Assembly (NCBI RefSeq): GCF_003628125.1
Contig: NZ_RBZU01000020.1
Location: forward strand, 1-64,000
From: Pararobbsia silviterrae
Lineage (GTDB): Bacteria; Pseudomonadota; Gammaproteobacteria; Burkholderiales; Burkholderiaceae
DNA: 64,000 nucleotides
Direction: 5' to 3'
Part shown: positions 44,326 to 53,581 of the stretch, in pieces
Numbering within the stretch: the first letter of the stretch is position 1
How the letters are laid out: every line of letters begins with the position of its first letter
Made by a program: the position numbers and the translations under genes
Notes under the pieces: model-generated
Database searches by the model: none
What the model was told of the DNA's origin: nothing
The model's input: the letters and a program-made list of their open reading frames with translations, nothing else

Positions 44326-46866
44326 TTAGATCGACACCGTCAACCTCGCATAGTAGTAGCCGCCATTGATGCCGAAAGGACTCAAGTGCGGATACAGATC
44401 GAAGTTCGAGCGTGCATTCGGGTTCGTTTCGGTCGGATACTTGTTGAACAGATTGTTCGCCCCAATCGCGATCGTGGTGTTCTTCGTGATCTTGAACGCG
44501 ACATCGAGGTCCGTGATGAACGCCGGATTGATGTTGTCCGCATAGTAGCCGCTATAGTCGGTCGCCCATTGCGTCTGCGACGACTTGCCGTAGTACGTCT
44601 CGCGCAACGTCACACGCCACGGTCCGAGCGTATAGGCCCCCGAACCCGAGACCACGATGCGCGGCGTCGCCGTCGTCAGGTTCGAGACCTGAATCGCATC
44701 GAGCAACGCAACGCCCGCTGCCTGCAGCGATGCCGGCGTATTGACCGAACGGATCGTCGTGCGGTTGTAGTTCGCATTGAGATTCCACGCGACCGTCCCG
44801 TATGAACCGAAATCCGACTTGTAATCGAGCGATGCATCGATGCCGCGCGTGCGCGTGTTCGCGCCGTTCGTGAAGAACTGCGCGTATGTATTCGCGATCG
44901 CGTCGGCGGGCACGATCGTGCCGTTGGCCGCAATCGCCTGCGCGGCCAGCGTGCCCGAGATATCGCCCGAATCGACGATCCGGTTGTCGATATCGATCTG
45001 ATAGGCGTCGACGTTCAAATGCAGACCCGCGACGGGCTCGGCGACGAAACCGAAACTGAATTGCCGCGACGTTTCATCCTTGAGGCTCGGTGCGCCGAGG
45101 ATCCGCGCGCCCGCCGAATTGAGCGGGATCTGGATCATCGCGCCGCCCGTCGTCACATTGGTCGCCGAGTAGTTTTCCTGAACCAGCGTCGGCGCGTGCG
45201 TGCCCGTCCCCGCCGAACCGCGAATGCCGAATGCGGAGCCGAAGTCGTATCGCGTCGAGACGGTGCCGTCGAGCGTGGCCCCCAGGCTCTGATAATCCTC
45301 GGCGCGGATCGCGCCGTCGATCTGCCAGGCCGGCAGGATATGCGTCGAGACGTCGGTATAGGCGGCCACGCTATTGCGATGCGCATCGCTCGCGTCGGTC
45401 GGCAGATAGCCGGGGAACGCGACCGCGCCGCTTTCGTAATACGAGCCCGGATCGCCCGGATTCAAACTGAACGTTTCGTAGCGATGCTCGAAGCCGACCG
45501 CGACATTGACGGGCGACGACCAGAACGGCAGCGAAAACGCGCGCTTGAAGTCGAGGTTCGTCGTCAGTTCCGACGACGTATAGCCACCAACGTCGAACGA
45601 CGTGGGCGTCGAACCCGTATCGGTCAGCAAACTGTAGTTCGCCGTATTCAGGTTCTGCAGATTGATCACGTCGCGGCCGTAGGTCGTGCTCAGATCCCAG
45701 TCCCAATGCGATTCGGTCGTACCCCGCACGCCGACCGTGACGCTGTAGTCGGTTTCGTGACTGTGCTCGATCGGCGAGAAGCCGTTCGGGTAAATCGCTT
45801 CGAGGCCCGGCAGATTCTCGGCGATGTACGACGGCGAGCGGTAGTTCTCATAGGCGCGCACCGTGCGATCGGCGACGGTGGCGAAGCTATAGAGGGTGAC
45901 GTCGTCGTTGAGCGGCTTTTCGAGGTTGTAGCCGAACGTGAAGAGATTCGTCTGCGGATCGCCCTGCACCTGCGCGGGTTCCGGACCGCCGCTCGCGCCG
46001 CTGCGATCCGAGGCGCTGTGATGCCGATAGCCGGCGCTCAGCGTCAGAAAACCATCGTCGCCGAGCGCCATGCCGTGCGTCAGATCGAATTGTCCGGTCG
46101 CACCGCCGCCGTCGAAATAACCGCCGCCCGTCGTCGAGATCGTCGTGCCCTCGCTTTGCTTCTTAAGCACGATATTGACGACGCCCGCGATCGCGTCGGA
46201 CCCGTATTGCGCGGCCGCGCTGCCGAGCAGCACTTCGACGTGGTCGATCAACGAGAGCGGAATGAGATCGAGGTCGACCGCGTTGGCGCCCTGCGACGGA
46301 TCTTCATCGGCATAGAGCGTCGCGGACAGATGCCGTCGCTTGCCGTTCACGAGCACGAGCGTCTCGCCCGGGCCCAGTCCGCGCAACTGGAACGTGCGCG
46401 ACAAGGCGCCCGCATCGTAGCCGACCGCGGGCGTCGTCAACGAAGGCACGACCGTCTTGAGCGCGTCGAGCAAATTGCCTTGCCCCGTCGCGGCGAGGTC
46501 CTGCGCCGTGATGACCTGGATCGGCGTCGCGCTGTCGCGCTGACGCTGCGCGCTCGCGCGGCTGCCCGTGACGACCACGGGATTGAGCGCGACCGTCGAT
46601 GCGTCACCCGCGCCGGCGCTCGTAGCGCTGGCCGTTCCTGCAACCGTTCCACCGGCGGTTCCACTACCCTGCGCGAGCGACGCGGCATTCGACGAAGCCG
46701 ATTGATCGGCTTGCGCATCCGGTGTCGCGGAAGCATTCGGTGCTGCCTGCGCAGCAGCCGTGTCGTTCGATGTCGATGCGCCCTGCGCCGTCTGGCCCAA
46801 CGCGATCGATGTCGCGAGCAGCGACCCGAGTCCAACGGTCCATGCGCCCCGTGCTTTGGTTCCCAT
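44326..46866 (-). CDS. TonB-dependent outer-membrane receptor
   Basis: An 846-residue receptor. A signal peptide (to about residue 30, GQTAQGA) leads into a low-complexity Ala/Ser/Gly linker (about 30-95). The plug domain follows, with NPVVVTGSRASAQRQRDS, TFQLRGLGPGETLVLVNGKR and EVLLGSAAAQYGSDAIAGVVNI, then a 22-strand barrel ending in YYYARLTVSI. It imports a ligand by TonB energy. The short plug start lacks a signalling domain. The Met at 46866 is chosen for the signal sequence; the open frame reaches 47235 but crosses the divergent promoter region. Placement between a SulP transporter and an amino-acid ABC system suggests an organosulfur ligand; iron chelates remain possible. Confidence 0.9.
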   Translation of the reverse strand: MGTKARGAWTVGLGSLLATSIALGQTAQGASTSNDTAAAQAAPNASATPDAQADQSASSNAASLAQGSGTAGGTVAGTASATSAGAGDASTVALNPVVVTGSRASAQRQRDSATPIQVITAQDLAATGQGNLLDALKTVVPSLTTPAVGYDAGALSRTFQLRGLGPGETLVLVNGKRRHLSATLYADEDPSQGANAVDLDLIPLSLIDHVEVLLGSAAAQYGSDAIAGVVNIVLKKQSEGTTISTTGGGYFDGGGATGQFDLTHGMALGDDGFLTLSAGYRHHSASDRSGASGGPEPAQVQGDPQTNLFTFGYNLEKPLNDDVTLYSFATVADRTVRAYENYRSPSYIAENLPGLEAIYPNGFSPIEHSHETDYSVTVGVRGTTESHWDWDLSTTYGRDVINLQNLNTANYSLLTDTGSTPTSFDVGGYTSSELTTNLDFKRAFSLPFWSSPVNVAVGFEHRYETFSLNPGDPGSYYESGAVAFPGYLPTDASDAHRNSVAAYTDVSTHILPAWQIDGAIRAEDYQSLGATLDGTVSTRYDFGSAFGIRGSAGTGTHAPTLVQENYSATNVTTGGAMIQIPLNSAGARILGAPSLKDETSRQFSFGFVAEPVAGLHLNVDAYQIDIDNRIVDSGDISGTLAAQAIAANGTIVPADAIANTYAQFFTNGANTRTRGIDASLDYKSDFGSYGTVAWNLNANYNRTTIRSVNTPASLQAAGVALLDAIQVSNLTTATPRIVVSGSGAYTLGPWRVTLRETYYGKSSQTQWATDYSGYYADNINPAFITDLDVAFKITKNTTIAIGANNLFNKYPTETNPNARSNFDLYPHLSPFGINGGYYYARLTVSI

Positions 46867-47142
46867 TTTCGTTTTTGAATGAATGACCGCGTCATTCCTC
46901 TCTCGCGCGTGCTTCACGCCGTCTAAATCCGGCACGCGATTCAAAAATGAAATTGACGCAGACACAGTTATAAAAATGAAGCGTGCTGCGCATCGTACCT
47001 TCGTGAACGGCGATCTTTTATGCCGGTTTAAGATAAGGAAATACCCATTTATTCTGCTCGAAACGTCGTGCACGGGTGTACGCGCATGACCGATTCGCTT
47101 AAGCTCTGCATCCTCGCTTCCTTGACGTCCCGTGCCGAATTC
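46867..47142. promoter_or_regulatory. AT-rich divergent control region
   Basis: The gap between the receptor and the ABC permease genes includes an AT-rich stretch (about 46960-47055). It contains a small dyad AAAT-ACCC-ATTT at 47039-47050 within a wider ATAAGG...TTATTC context. Position and composition suggest a shared regulatory site, perhaps for a CysB/SsuR-like sulfur regulator; this is inference. Confidence 0.4.
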
Positions 47143-48036
47143 ATGCCTTCCGACGATCGTTTGACTGTGGATCCCGCACGCCCCGGCGGTCGTCGCGACG
47201 CGCTCGACGCTCAAGCACCGCACGCGCCGTCGCATGCGTTCGACGACGCGCGCCGCATCGCGCGATTCCGATGGAGCGTGCGGCTCACGTGGCTGCTGCT
47301 TTTAGGCGCGATCATCGGCACGCTATCGGGCACCGGACTCGATTTTTCGCTGATCGCCAAGAAGCTGCCGTTTCTGCTCGGCGCGCATCTTTCTCCCGAC
47401 GGATTTATTCAAGGCGCACCGTTGACCGTGTTGATCACGGTCATATCGATCACGTGCTGCGCCGTGATCGGTGTGCTCGTCGCGTGGGGCCGCATGTCGT
47501 CGAATCCGATCGGCTTCGCGGCGGCGACGTTCTATGGCTCGCTGTTTCGCGGCACGCCGTTGATGCTGCAGGTGCTCGTGATCTATCTCGCCTTGCCGCA
47601 AGTCGGCATCGTCATGGGACCGATCACGTCGGGCGTGCTCGCGCTGTCGCTGAACTACGGCGCGTATCTTGCCGAGACGATCCGCGGCGGCGTGCTCGCC
47701 GTCCCGCACGCGCAACGCGAGGCCGGACGCGCGCTCGGACTCTCGCGGCATGTGATCGCCTGGCATGTCGTCGCGCCTCAAGCCTTGCGATTCATCATTC
47801 CGCCGGCCGGCAGCCTGTTCGTTTCGATGCTCAAGGATTCGTCGCTCGTCTCGTTGATGGGCGTCTGGGAACTCAATTTTCTTGCGCAGTCGTACGGCCG
47901 CAGCACCTATCGATATATGGAAATGCTCGTGACGGCGGCCGCGATTTACTGGGTCATGTCGATCGTCTGCGAGCTGTTTCAAGCCCGCCTCGAAAAGCGC
48001 TACGGCCGCGGTTTCGAACCGCGTACCGCGCTCTGA
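47143..48036 (+). CDS. Polar amino-acid ABC transporter permease
   Basis: A roughly 297-residue HisM/GlnP-type permease. Five to six hydrophobic helices follow a hydrophilic N-terminal stretch of about 40 residues. The loop EAGRALGLSRHVIAWHVVAPQALRFIIPP is the EAA-type motif of this family (here around residues 190-218), and GSLFRGTPLMLQVLVIYLAL is also typical. The start is uncertain: Met codons at 47086 and 47143 both lack a good ribosome binding site, and the conserved part starts well inside. Its substrate-binding protein and an aminotransferase follow in the same operon; no ATPase gene is present. Confidence 0.82.
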   Translation: MPSDDRLTVDPARPGGRRDALDAQAPHAPSHAFDDARRIARFRWSVRLTWLLLLGAIIGTLSGTGLDFSLIAKKLPFLLGAHLSPDGFIQGAPLTVLITVISITCCAVIGVLVAWGRMSSNPIGFAAATFYGSLFRGTPLMLQVLVIYLALPQVGIVMGPITSGVLALSLNYGAYLAETIRGGVLAVPHAQREAGRALGLSRHVIAWHVVAPQALRFIIPPAGSLFVSMLKDSSLVSLMGVWELNFLAQSYGRSTYRYMEMLVTAAAIYWVMSIVCELFQARLEKRYGRGFEPRTAL

Positions 48037-48068
48037 CGCATCCCCCGACCTACCGCTCCAAGCACACC

Positions 48069-48884
48069 ATGAAACGATCGATCCTGACCGCCCTCGCGTT
48101 TGCGGCATGCCTGGCCGGCATCGCGCATGCGGGCACGACACTCGACCGCGTCGAACACACGCACGTATTGCACGACGTGCTCGTCAACGACTATCCGCCG
48201 TTCGGCTTTATCGATGACAACAACCAGCTCGCGGGATTTGACGTCGATGTCGCGCGCGCCGTCGCGCAGCGTCTGGGCGTCAAGCTCGTGCTCGAAACAC
48301 CGGCGTGGGAAACGATCGTGGGCGGCCACTGGAACGGACGCTGGGATGTCTGCATCTGCTCGATGACGCCGAATGCCGAGCGCGCGAAGGTCCTCGACTT
48401 CGTCGCGCCGTACTACAGTTCGCCCGCCGTGCTCGTCGTCAACCGCGCCGACACACGCATCAAGTCGGCTGCAGACTTGACGGGCAAGAAAGTCGGCGTC
48501 GGCGTCGGATCGAGCTATGAGAGCTATCTGCAGAAGACGCTCGTGATTCCGGGCGCGCGACCCATCGCCTATCCGTTCGGCGCGATTCAGATCGTGCCGA
48601 GCGATGAATCCGTCGCGTTCGAAAACCTCGCGATCGGTCCCGGGGTACGACTCGATGCGGTCGTCTCGGACCTCGCGACGGCCAACGCACGCGTCAAGCG
48701 CGCGCCCGTGTTCCGGATCGTCGGCGAACTCTATGCGGAACCGAATTGGGTCGCCGCCGACAAGGGCGACGCCGAGTGGAACGCGAAGCTTGCGGCAACG
48801 ATACGCAGTCTGCGCGACGACGGCACGCTGTCGAAGATCTCGCAGCACTGGCTCGGCGAGGACATCGTCAAGGATCTGAACTGA
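48069..48884 (+). CDS. Polar amino-acid ABC transporter binding protein
   Basis: A 271-residue periplasmic protein with a signal peptide MKRSILTALAFAACLAGIAHA (21 residues), followed by a type II binding fold. DYPPFGFIDDNNQLAGFDVDVARAVA matches the N-terminal lobe of the GlnH/FliY/HisJ family (about residues 42-67). WDVCICSMTPNAERAKVLDF has the ligand-binding Arg region. It captures an amino acid, perhaps cystine given the surrounding sulfur genes. The frame extends upstream to 47271 but overlaps the permease, so the signal peptide sets the start. Its stop overlaps the aminotransferase start (TGATG). Confidence 0.88.
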   Translation: MKRSILTALAFAACLAGIAHAGTTLDRVEHTHVLHDVLVNDYPPFGFIDDNNQLAGFDVDVARAVAQRLGVKLVLETPAWETIVGGHWNGRWDVCICSMTPNAERAKVLDFVAPYYSSPAVLVVNRADTRIKSAADLTGKKVGVGVGSSYESYLQKTLVIPGARPIAYPFGAIQIVPSDESVAFENLAIGPGVRLDAVVSDLATANARVKRAPVFRIVGELYAEPNWVAADKGDAEWNAKLAATIRSLRDDGTLSKISQHWLGEDIVKDLN

Positions 48885-50023
48885 TGCCGGTACCGCGCGC
48901 TTTCCAGCTGATCGCGTATCTCGCGAAATGGGAACATCACGTCCGGCATGTGCTCTCCTCGTCGTATCCGGAGAGTCTCTCGATCGATGCCCTACGCGAG
49001 ATCGCGGGGGTGAGCGACGATCGTACATGGCTCGACACGCCGCTCGACTATCCGCCGCTGCGCGGCACGCCGGCGCTGCTCGAGACGATCAGCCGCCTCT
49101 ACGCGACCACGCGGCCCGACGACATCGCGAGCTTCGCGGGCGGCGACGAAGCGCTCTATGCGACATTCCATGCGTTGCTCGATCGCGATGCGCACGTCAT
49201 CGTGCCGACGCCGAACTATCAGTCGCTTGAATCGTTGCCGATGTCGTTATGCGACGTGACGGGCATCCCGCTCGATGCGGCGCGCGACTGGCATCTCGAT
49301 CTCGATCGCGTGCGCGACGCGCTGCGTCCGAACACGCGGTTGATCGTCGTCAATTTCCCCCACAACCCGACGGGCGCGGTGCTCCCGCGCGCGACCTTCG
49401 ATGCGTTGATCGAGCTCTGCCGCGCACGCGGAATCTGGCTGCTGTCCGACGAGGTCTATCGCATGACCGAGTACGACGTGCGCGATCGGCTACCGCCCGT
49501 CGTCGACGTCTATGAACGCGGGATCTCGCTCAACGTAACGTCGAAGGCGTATGCGCTGCCGGGTCTGCGGATCGGATGGATCGCGTGCCGCGACACGGCG
49601 CTGCTCGATCGCGTCACGCAGATGAAACAGTATCTGTCGGTCTGCAATGCCTTGCCGTCCGAACATCTCGCGACGGTCGCGCTCGCGGCCGAAGCGCATC
49701 TCGTCGAGCGCGTCATGACCCTTGCGCGGGCGCGACGCGACCGCGTCGGCGCGGTGCTCGAACGGTATCCGTCGCTGTTTCAGTGGCGCGCGCCGAAAGC
49801 CGGCGTCCTCGCGTATCCGAAGTACCTCGGCCGCGACGGCGCGCAGCGCTTTGCCGAACGACTCGTCCAGGCACGCGGCGTGCTCGTGGTCCCCTCGACG
49901 GTCTACGCTTCCGAACTCGGCGACGTCTCGCCCGACTATCTGCGGATCGGCTTCGGCAAGGCCAATCTCGACGCGGCGCTCGAATCCTTCGAGGCTTTTC
50001 TCGAAGACGTGCGTATCGCTTGA
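48884..50023 (+). CDS. PLP-dependent class I/II aminotransferase
   Basis: A 379-residue fold-type I PLP enzyme. The Schiff-base lysine is K221 in NVTSKAYALPGLRIGW, N161 lies in NFPHNPTG, the Asp that contacts the PLP ring is D189 in LSDEVYR, and R229 follows the lysine. The catalytic set is complete. It transaminates, or possibly beta-eliminates, an amino acid; the neighbouring amino-acid importer suggests that its substrate is the imported compound. The start overlaps the binding-protein stop by one base (TGATG), so translation is coupled. A cysteine-conjugate lyase activity would suit a sulfur-scavenging role but is not shown by sequence. Confidence 0.88.
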   Translation: MPVPRAFQLIAYLAKWEHHVRHVLSSSYPESLSIDALREIAGVSDDRTWLDTPLDYPPLRGTPALLETISRLYATTRPDDIASFAGGDEALYATFHALLDRDAHVIVPTPNYQSLESLPMSLCDVTGIPLDAARDWHLDLDRVRDALRPNTRLIVVNFPHNPTGAVLPRATFDALIELCRARGIWLLSDEVYRMTEYDVRDRLPPVVDVYERGISLNVTSKAYALPGLRIGWIACRDTALLDRVTQMKQYLSVCNALPSEHLATVALAAEAHLVERVMTLARARRDRVGAVLERYPSLFQWRAPKAGVLAYPKYLGRDGAQRFAERLVQARGVLVVPSTVYASELGDVSPDYLRIGFGKANLDAALESFEAFLEDVRIA

Positions 50024-50354
50024 TACACATAAGCATGAAATACGTCGTCATGCATTGAAACGCCGCCTGAATGTGTTAATTTCAACGCGCCTTCGGCAAT
50101 CGTCGGCGCGCGTCCTCGCAGGAAACGCGCACATACCAAGCACATACAGGCCAATCCATCATGATTCGGACACGACAGGCGTCGCGGATTTGCAATCGGG
50201 GCAAGCCACGAAGCACGCGGCGACTTGCATTACCGCGGGTTACCGACAATCGGTTCCAGAGGCTGTCCTCAGTGTCTTAGCAGACGCGTTTGCAGATAAT
50301 AGACAGCGCCACGCCCCGTGCATGGCGAGCATTCAGCGATCTCCTTTCAAGCAG
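50024..50354. promoter_or_regulatory. Gene-free stretch before DUF2844 gene
   Basis: About 331 bases with no credible gene. The segment near 50070-50095 (TGTGTTAATTTCAACG) is locally AT-rich and could be part of a promoter for the DUF2844-DUF3443 pair. An in-frame ATG at 50322 would extend DUF2844 by 11 codons. Confidence 0.4.
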
Positions 50355-50888
50355 ATGAATACGCCTATCCTTCTCGATCGCCTCGAAACACAACGCGGCC
50401 TCGCGTTCCATACGGCCCGTGCGGGCCGCCTGCTGATCCCGGCGCTCGTCGCGGCAAGCCTGATACCCGCCGCGCACGCCGAACTGGGCCAGGCGCCCTC
50501 GTGGACGTCGTCGAGCACCGCGAGCGTCGCGGCGCAACAGACGCGCCAGCTCGACGCTGTCTCGTCGGGCTACACGGTCAACGAAACCACGCTCTCGACG
50601 GGCACCGTCGTGCGCGAATACGTGAGCTCGGACAACGTCGTCTTCGCCGTGGCCTGGAACGGCCCGAAATTCCCGCCGCTCGACACCTTGCTCGGCGCAT
50701 CGAACCTGTCGAGCTTCAAGCAAGGGCTCGCGACCGTACGCCAGGCGCGCGGCGGCGGCATCGCGCCCGCGACGGTCGAACAGTCGGGCCTCGTCGTGCA
50801 AACGGGCGGTCACATGGGCAAGTTCATCGGCCGCGCGTGGCTTTCGAATGCGCTGCCCAGCGGCTTCAGCACCGACAGCATCCAGTAA
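50355..50888 (+). CDS. DUF2844-family secreted protein
   Basis: A 177-residue protein. The first 42 residues end in a hydrophobic stretch and a signal-peptidase site (PAAHA-EL), so it is exported. The mature part, with TVNETTLSTGTVVREYVSSDNVVFAVAWNG around residues 73-102 and a C-terminal GHMGKFIGRAWL, matches the DUF2844 family as I remember it. Function is unknown. It is followed by the DUF3443 lipoprotein gene after 32 bases, a pairing common in Burkholderia, so the two products probably work together in the cell envelope. Confidence 0.78.
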   Translation: MNTPILLDRLETQRGLAFHTARAGRLLIPALVAASLIPAAHAELGQAPSWTSSSTASVAAQQTRQLDAVSSGYTVNETTLSTGTVVREYVSSDNVVFAVAWNGPKFPPLDTLLGASNLSSFKQGLATVRQARGGGIAPATVEQSGLVVQTGGHMGKFIGRAWLSNALPSGFSTDSIQ

Positions 50889-50920
50889 TCCAGAAGAACG
50901 ATCGAGAAAAGGGGTAAGCC

Positions 50921-52186
50921 ATGTCCAAATTCACGTGGCTCTGCGCGCTCGCGAGCGTGTGCGTCGCCTTGACCGCATGCGGCGGCGGCGGTGGAAGCAG
51001 CAGCAGCGATAGCGCGTCGAATGGCACGAACACATCATCCGCATCGGGCGGCACCGCATGGGCCGACGCCACCGCGACACCGACGACCAGCAGCGCGACG
51101 AACGCCATCCCCATCACGATCGCACAGGGACCGTACGGCGCCGTCAACTTCCCGTTGGTCACCGTGACGATTTGCGCGCCGAACTCGAATGCCGCCACTG
51201 CCTGCGCGTCCATCCCGAACGTCCTGCTCGATACGGGTTCGTTCGGTCTCAGACTATTCGGCAGCGCGATCAATTCGGCCAACTCGAGCACGATCGCCGC
51301 ACTTACGCAGCAAACGTCGGGGGGTAATCCGGCGTCCGAGTGCTCGTACTTCGGCAGCGGCTTCACGTGGGGGACCATTCGCAACGCGGATATCAAGCTC
51401 TCGTCCGAAATCGCGAGCAACGTACCGATTCAGGTCATCACCGATCCGACGTCCACGGCCCCGACGGCGCCAGGCGGTTGCCAGGTGTCGAGCCAGATCA
51501 GCGTGCCCTCGGACCTCGGCGCGAACGGCATTCTCGGCGTCAGCGTCACGGAATACGACAATCTCGGCGACTACTACGCGTGCAACGGCACGAACTGTTC
51601 GACATACACGCCGGCATCGAATTCGGTGCGCATCACGAATCCGGTCGCGCTGTTTCCGACCGACAACAACGGCGTGATCGTCGAAATCAAGCAGATCGCC
51701 GACAGCGGCGCGGCCAGCGACACGGGCACGCTCGTGTTCGGCATCGACACGGAGTCCAACAACGTGTTGAACGGCACCGGCGCGACGACGTTCACGACCG
51801 ACGACTACGGCAATCTGAGCGCGACCTTCAACGGACGCACGTATTCGGGCAACGCGTTCTTCGACTCGGGATCGAACGGCATCTTCTTCCCCGATTCGAG
51901 TCTGCCGACCTACGGCGACTGGTACGCGCCGAGCGCGACGGTCGGCCTGTCGACCACGCTTATCAGCGCGAATTCGACGTCGGCGACGATCAATTTCAAC
52001 ATCGGCGACGCCCAAACGTTCTACAACTCCGACTATTACGCGTCGAACAACCTTGGCGGCCCGATGTCCGGCACGATGGACCTCGGTCTCTCGTTCTTCT
52101 ACGGACGGCACGTGTATTACGGCATCGTTGGCAAATCATCGACCGGCGGCGGCACCGGGCCGTACGTCTCGTACGTATCGAACTGA
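50921..52186 (+). CDS. DUF3443-family lipoprotein with pepsin-like D[TS]GS motifs
   Basis: A 421-residue lipoprotein: the lipobox LTAC places the lipidated Cys at residue 20, followed by a Gly/Ser linker. Two segments resemble the catalytic loops of bilobed aspartic proteases: VLLDTGSFGLRLF with D104 and FFDSGSNGIFFPD with D315, 211 residues apart and each followed by hydrophobic-Gly patterns. Between them is NGILGVSVTEY, reminiscent of the 'DGILGLG' strand of pepsins. The family is listed as of unknown function; protease activity is my inference. AAGGGG precedes the ATG. It forms an operon with DUF2844. Confidence 0.8.
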   Translation: MSKFTWLCALASVCVALTACGGGGGSSSSDSASNGTNTSSASGGTAWADATATPTTSSATNAIPITIAQGPYGAVNFPLVTVTICAPNSNAATACASIPNVLLDTGSFGLRLFGSAINSANSSTIAALTQQTSGGNPASECSYFGSGFTWGTIRNADIKLSSEIASNVPIQVITDPTSTAPTAPGGCQVSSQISVPSDLGANGILGVSVTEYDNLGDYYACNGTNCSTYTPASNSVRITNPVALFPTDNNGVIVEIKQIADSGAASDTGTLVFGIDTESNNVLNGTGATTFTTDDYGNLSATFNGRTYSGNAFFDSGSNGIFFPDSSLPTYGDWYAPSATVGLSTTLISANSTSATINFNIGDAQTFYNSDYYASNNLGGPMSGTMDLGLSFFYGRHVYYGIVGKSSTGGGTGPYVSYVSN

Positions 52187-52191
52187 GTGAA

Positions 52192-52216
52192 CACGGCGCG
52201 TCACGCACGCGCCGTG
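52192..52216 (+). terminator. Terminator-like hairpin after DUF3443 gene
   Basis: A perfect 9-bp stem (CACGGCGCG at 52192-52200, complement at 52208-52216) with a 7-base loop starts six bases after the DUF3443 stop. The stem is very GC-rich and is followed by CTTACG rather than a T-run, so termination may be incomplete. Confidence 0.6.
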
Positions 52217-52369
52217 CTTACGCACTCGGGTATCCCCTCACTGAATCGACCCCTCGCAAAACACGATAGCTGACATCGCAAAACGCGTCCGCTCGCCGGC
52301 ATTCAAGTCTCTACACTTTCGGCACGCGCCGATTTCAAGCGCGAAGCCCAATAAAAGAAGGAGACACGC

Positions 52370-53545
52370 ATGCCGGCACGACGCGGTTCGATTTTCGCGC
52401 TGGTCACAGCCCATGTGGCGGGGATGGTCGACCTCGTCGCACTGCCCGTCTGGGTCAACGTCCTCATCGAGCGATTCGGTTACGACGCGCAAAACGCGGG
52501 CGCACTCGTCACCGCCTACCTGGCCTGCGCGGTCGTCTGTTCGGCCTGCGTCGCCCCCTTGTTCACGCGTATTCCCGCACGGCTCAGCGCAGCCGGCGGC
52601 TTCGCGATCGCCGCATGCGGCTTCGGTCTTGCGACGCACGCGGATACGTTCGGCGCGATGGTCGCCGCGCATGCGCTCGCCGGCGTCGGCGTCGGAACCG
52701 GCCTGTCCGTCGCGCACGGCATGGTCGGCAAGGCGTCGAACCCGCATCGCTTGTTCGCGTTCTGCCATCTCGCGCTCGGCATCTTCGGCGTGGTCTACTT
52801 CGCGGCCGTTCCGCCGCTGATCGTCGCGCACGGCGGCGTCACGCTGTTCACCGTGTTCGTCGCGCTCTCGCTTGTCGCGGCCGCCGCCCTCGCGCTCGCG
52901 TGGCCGACGTTCGACGCCGCGGCCGCGCCGCTTGACCCCGCGCGCGCATCCGGTCCGGCCAAAACGCCGCCGCTTGCGCGCGGCTGCTGGACCGCGATCG
53001 CGGGCATCGTCTGCATGGCGCTCAACCAGGCCATGGTCTTCAGCTTCGTCCAGCGCATCGGGCTCGCGCGCGGCTTCGGCGATGCGCACGTCAACGCCGT
53101 GCTCGTCGCGGGCGGTCTGATCAACATGCTGCCGCCCGTACTCGCGGCTCTGCTCCAACATCGGCTCGACGCACGCAACGTCGCGCTCTTCGGCCCGATC
53201 GCGCAGATCGTGCTCGCGCTGACGCTGAGCAACACGACGGCATTCGCCCCCTATGCAGTGGCGTCGGCGCTTTGGGTCTTCGCGATGATTTTCACGCACA
53301 CCTTCCTGTTCGGGCTGCTCGCCAAGCTCGATACGAGCGGGCGCGCGGTCGCCTATACGCCGGCCATGCTGATGGCGGGCTCCGCGATCGGACCGTTGCT
53401 CGGCGGCGCATTGATCGTGCGCTTCGGTTTCGTCGCGCTCGGCGCGGCCGCGACCGTGATCGGCCTCGCTAGCCTCGTGTTTTTCGGCCGGCTGCGCACG
53501 CTTGATCGCGCCGAGCCCAGCCTCGGGCTCCCGCCCGTGCACTGA
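52370..53545 (+). CDS. MFS transporter
   Basis: A 391-residue major facilitator with about 12 hydrophobic segments. It lacks the long central loop and the classical loop 2-3 signature of sugar porters, and it resembles small drug/metabolite MFS proteins. GVGVGTGLSVAHGM in helix 4-5 is a typical glycine-rich stretch. AAGGAGA precedes the ATG. The amidohydrolase gene starts 36 bases after its stop and the esterase gene follows, so it probably imports or exports the compound handled by those hydrolases. Confidence 0.8.
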   Translation: MPARRGSIFALVTAHVAGMVDLVALPVWVNVLIERFGYDAQNAGALVTAYLACAVVCSACVAPLFTRIPARLSAAGGFAIAACGFGLATHADTFGAMVAAHALAGVGVGTGLSVAHGMVGKASNPHRLFAFCHLALGIFGVVYFAAVPPLIVAHGGVTLFTVFVALSLVAAAALALAWPTFDAAAAPLDPARASGPAKTPPLARGCWTAIAGIVCMALNQAMVFSFVQRIGLARGFGDAHVNAVLVAGGLINMLPPVLAALLQHRLDARNVALFGPIAQIVLALTLSNTTAFAPYAVASALWVFAMIFTHTFLFGLLAKLDTSGRAVAYTPAMLMAGSAIGPLLGGALIVRFGFVALGAAATVIGLASLVFFGRLRTLDRAEPSLGLPPVH

Positions 53546-53581
53546 TTCCCTTTCTTTGATTTTTTATTCGAGGCACTTGAT

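Noticed and set aside
45019-46878. A 619-codon plus-strand frame opposite the TonB-dependent receptor
   Set aside because: Arg-rich antisense shadow; the minus strand has clear plug and barrel motifs.
52238-53542. A 434-codon minus-strand frame opposite the MFS gene at 52370
   Set aside because: Highly charged Arg/Glu/Gly sequence without domain features; the plus strand encodes a 12-helix transporter with a ribosome binding site.
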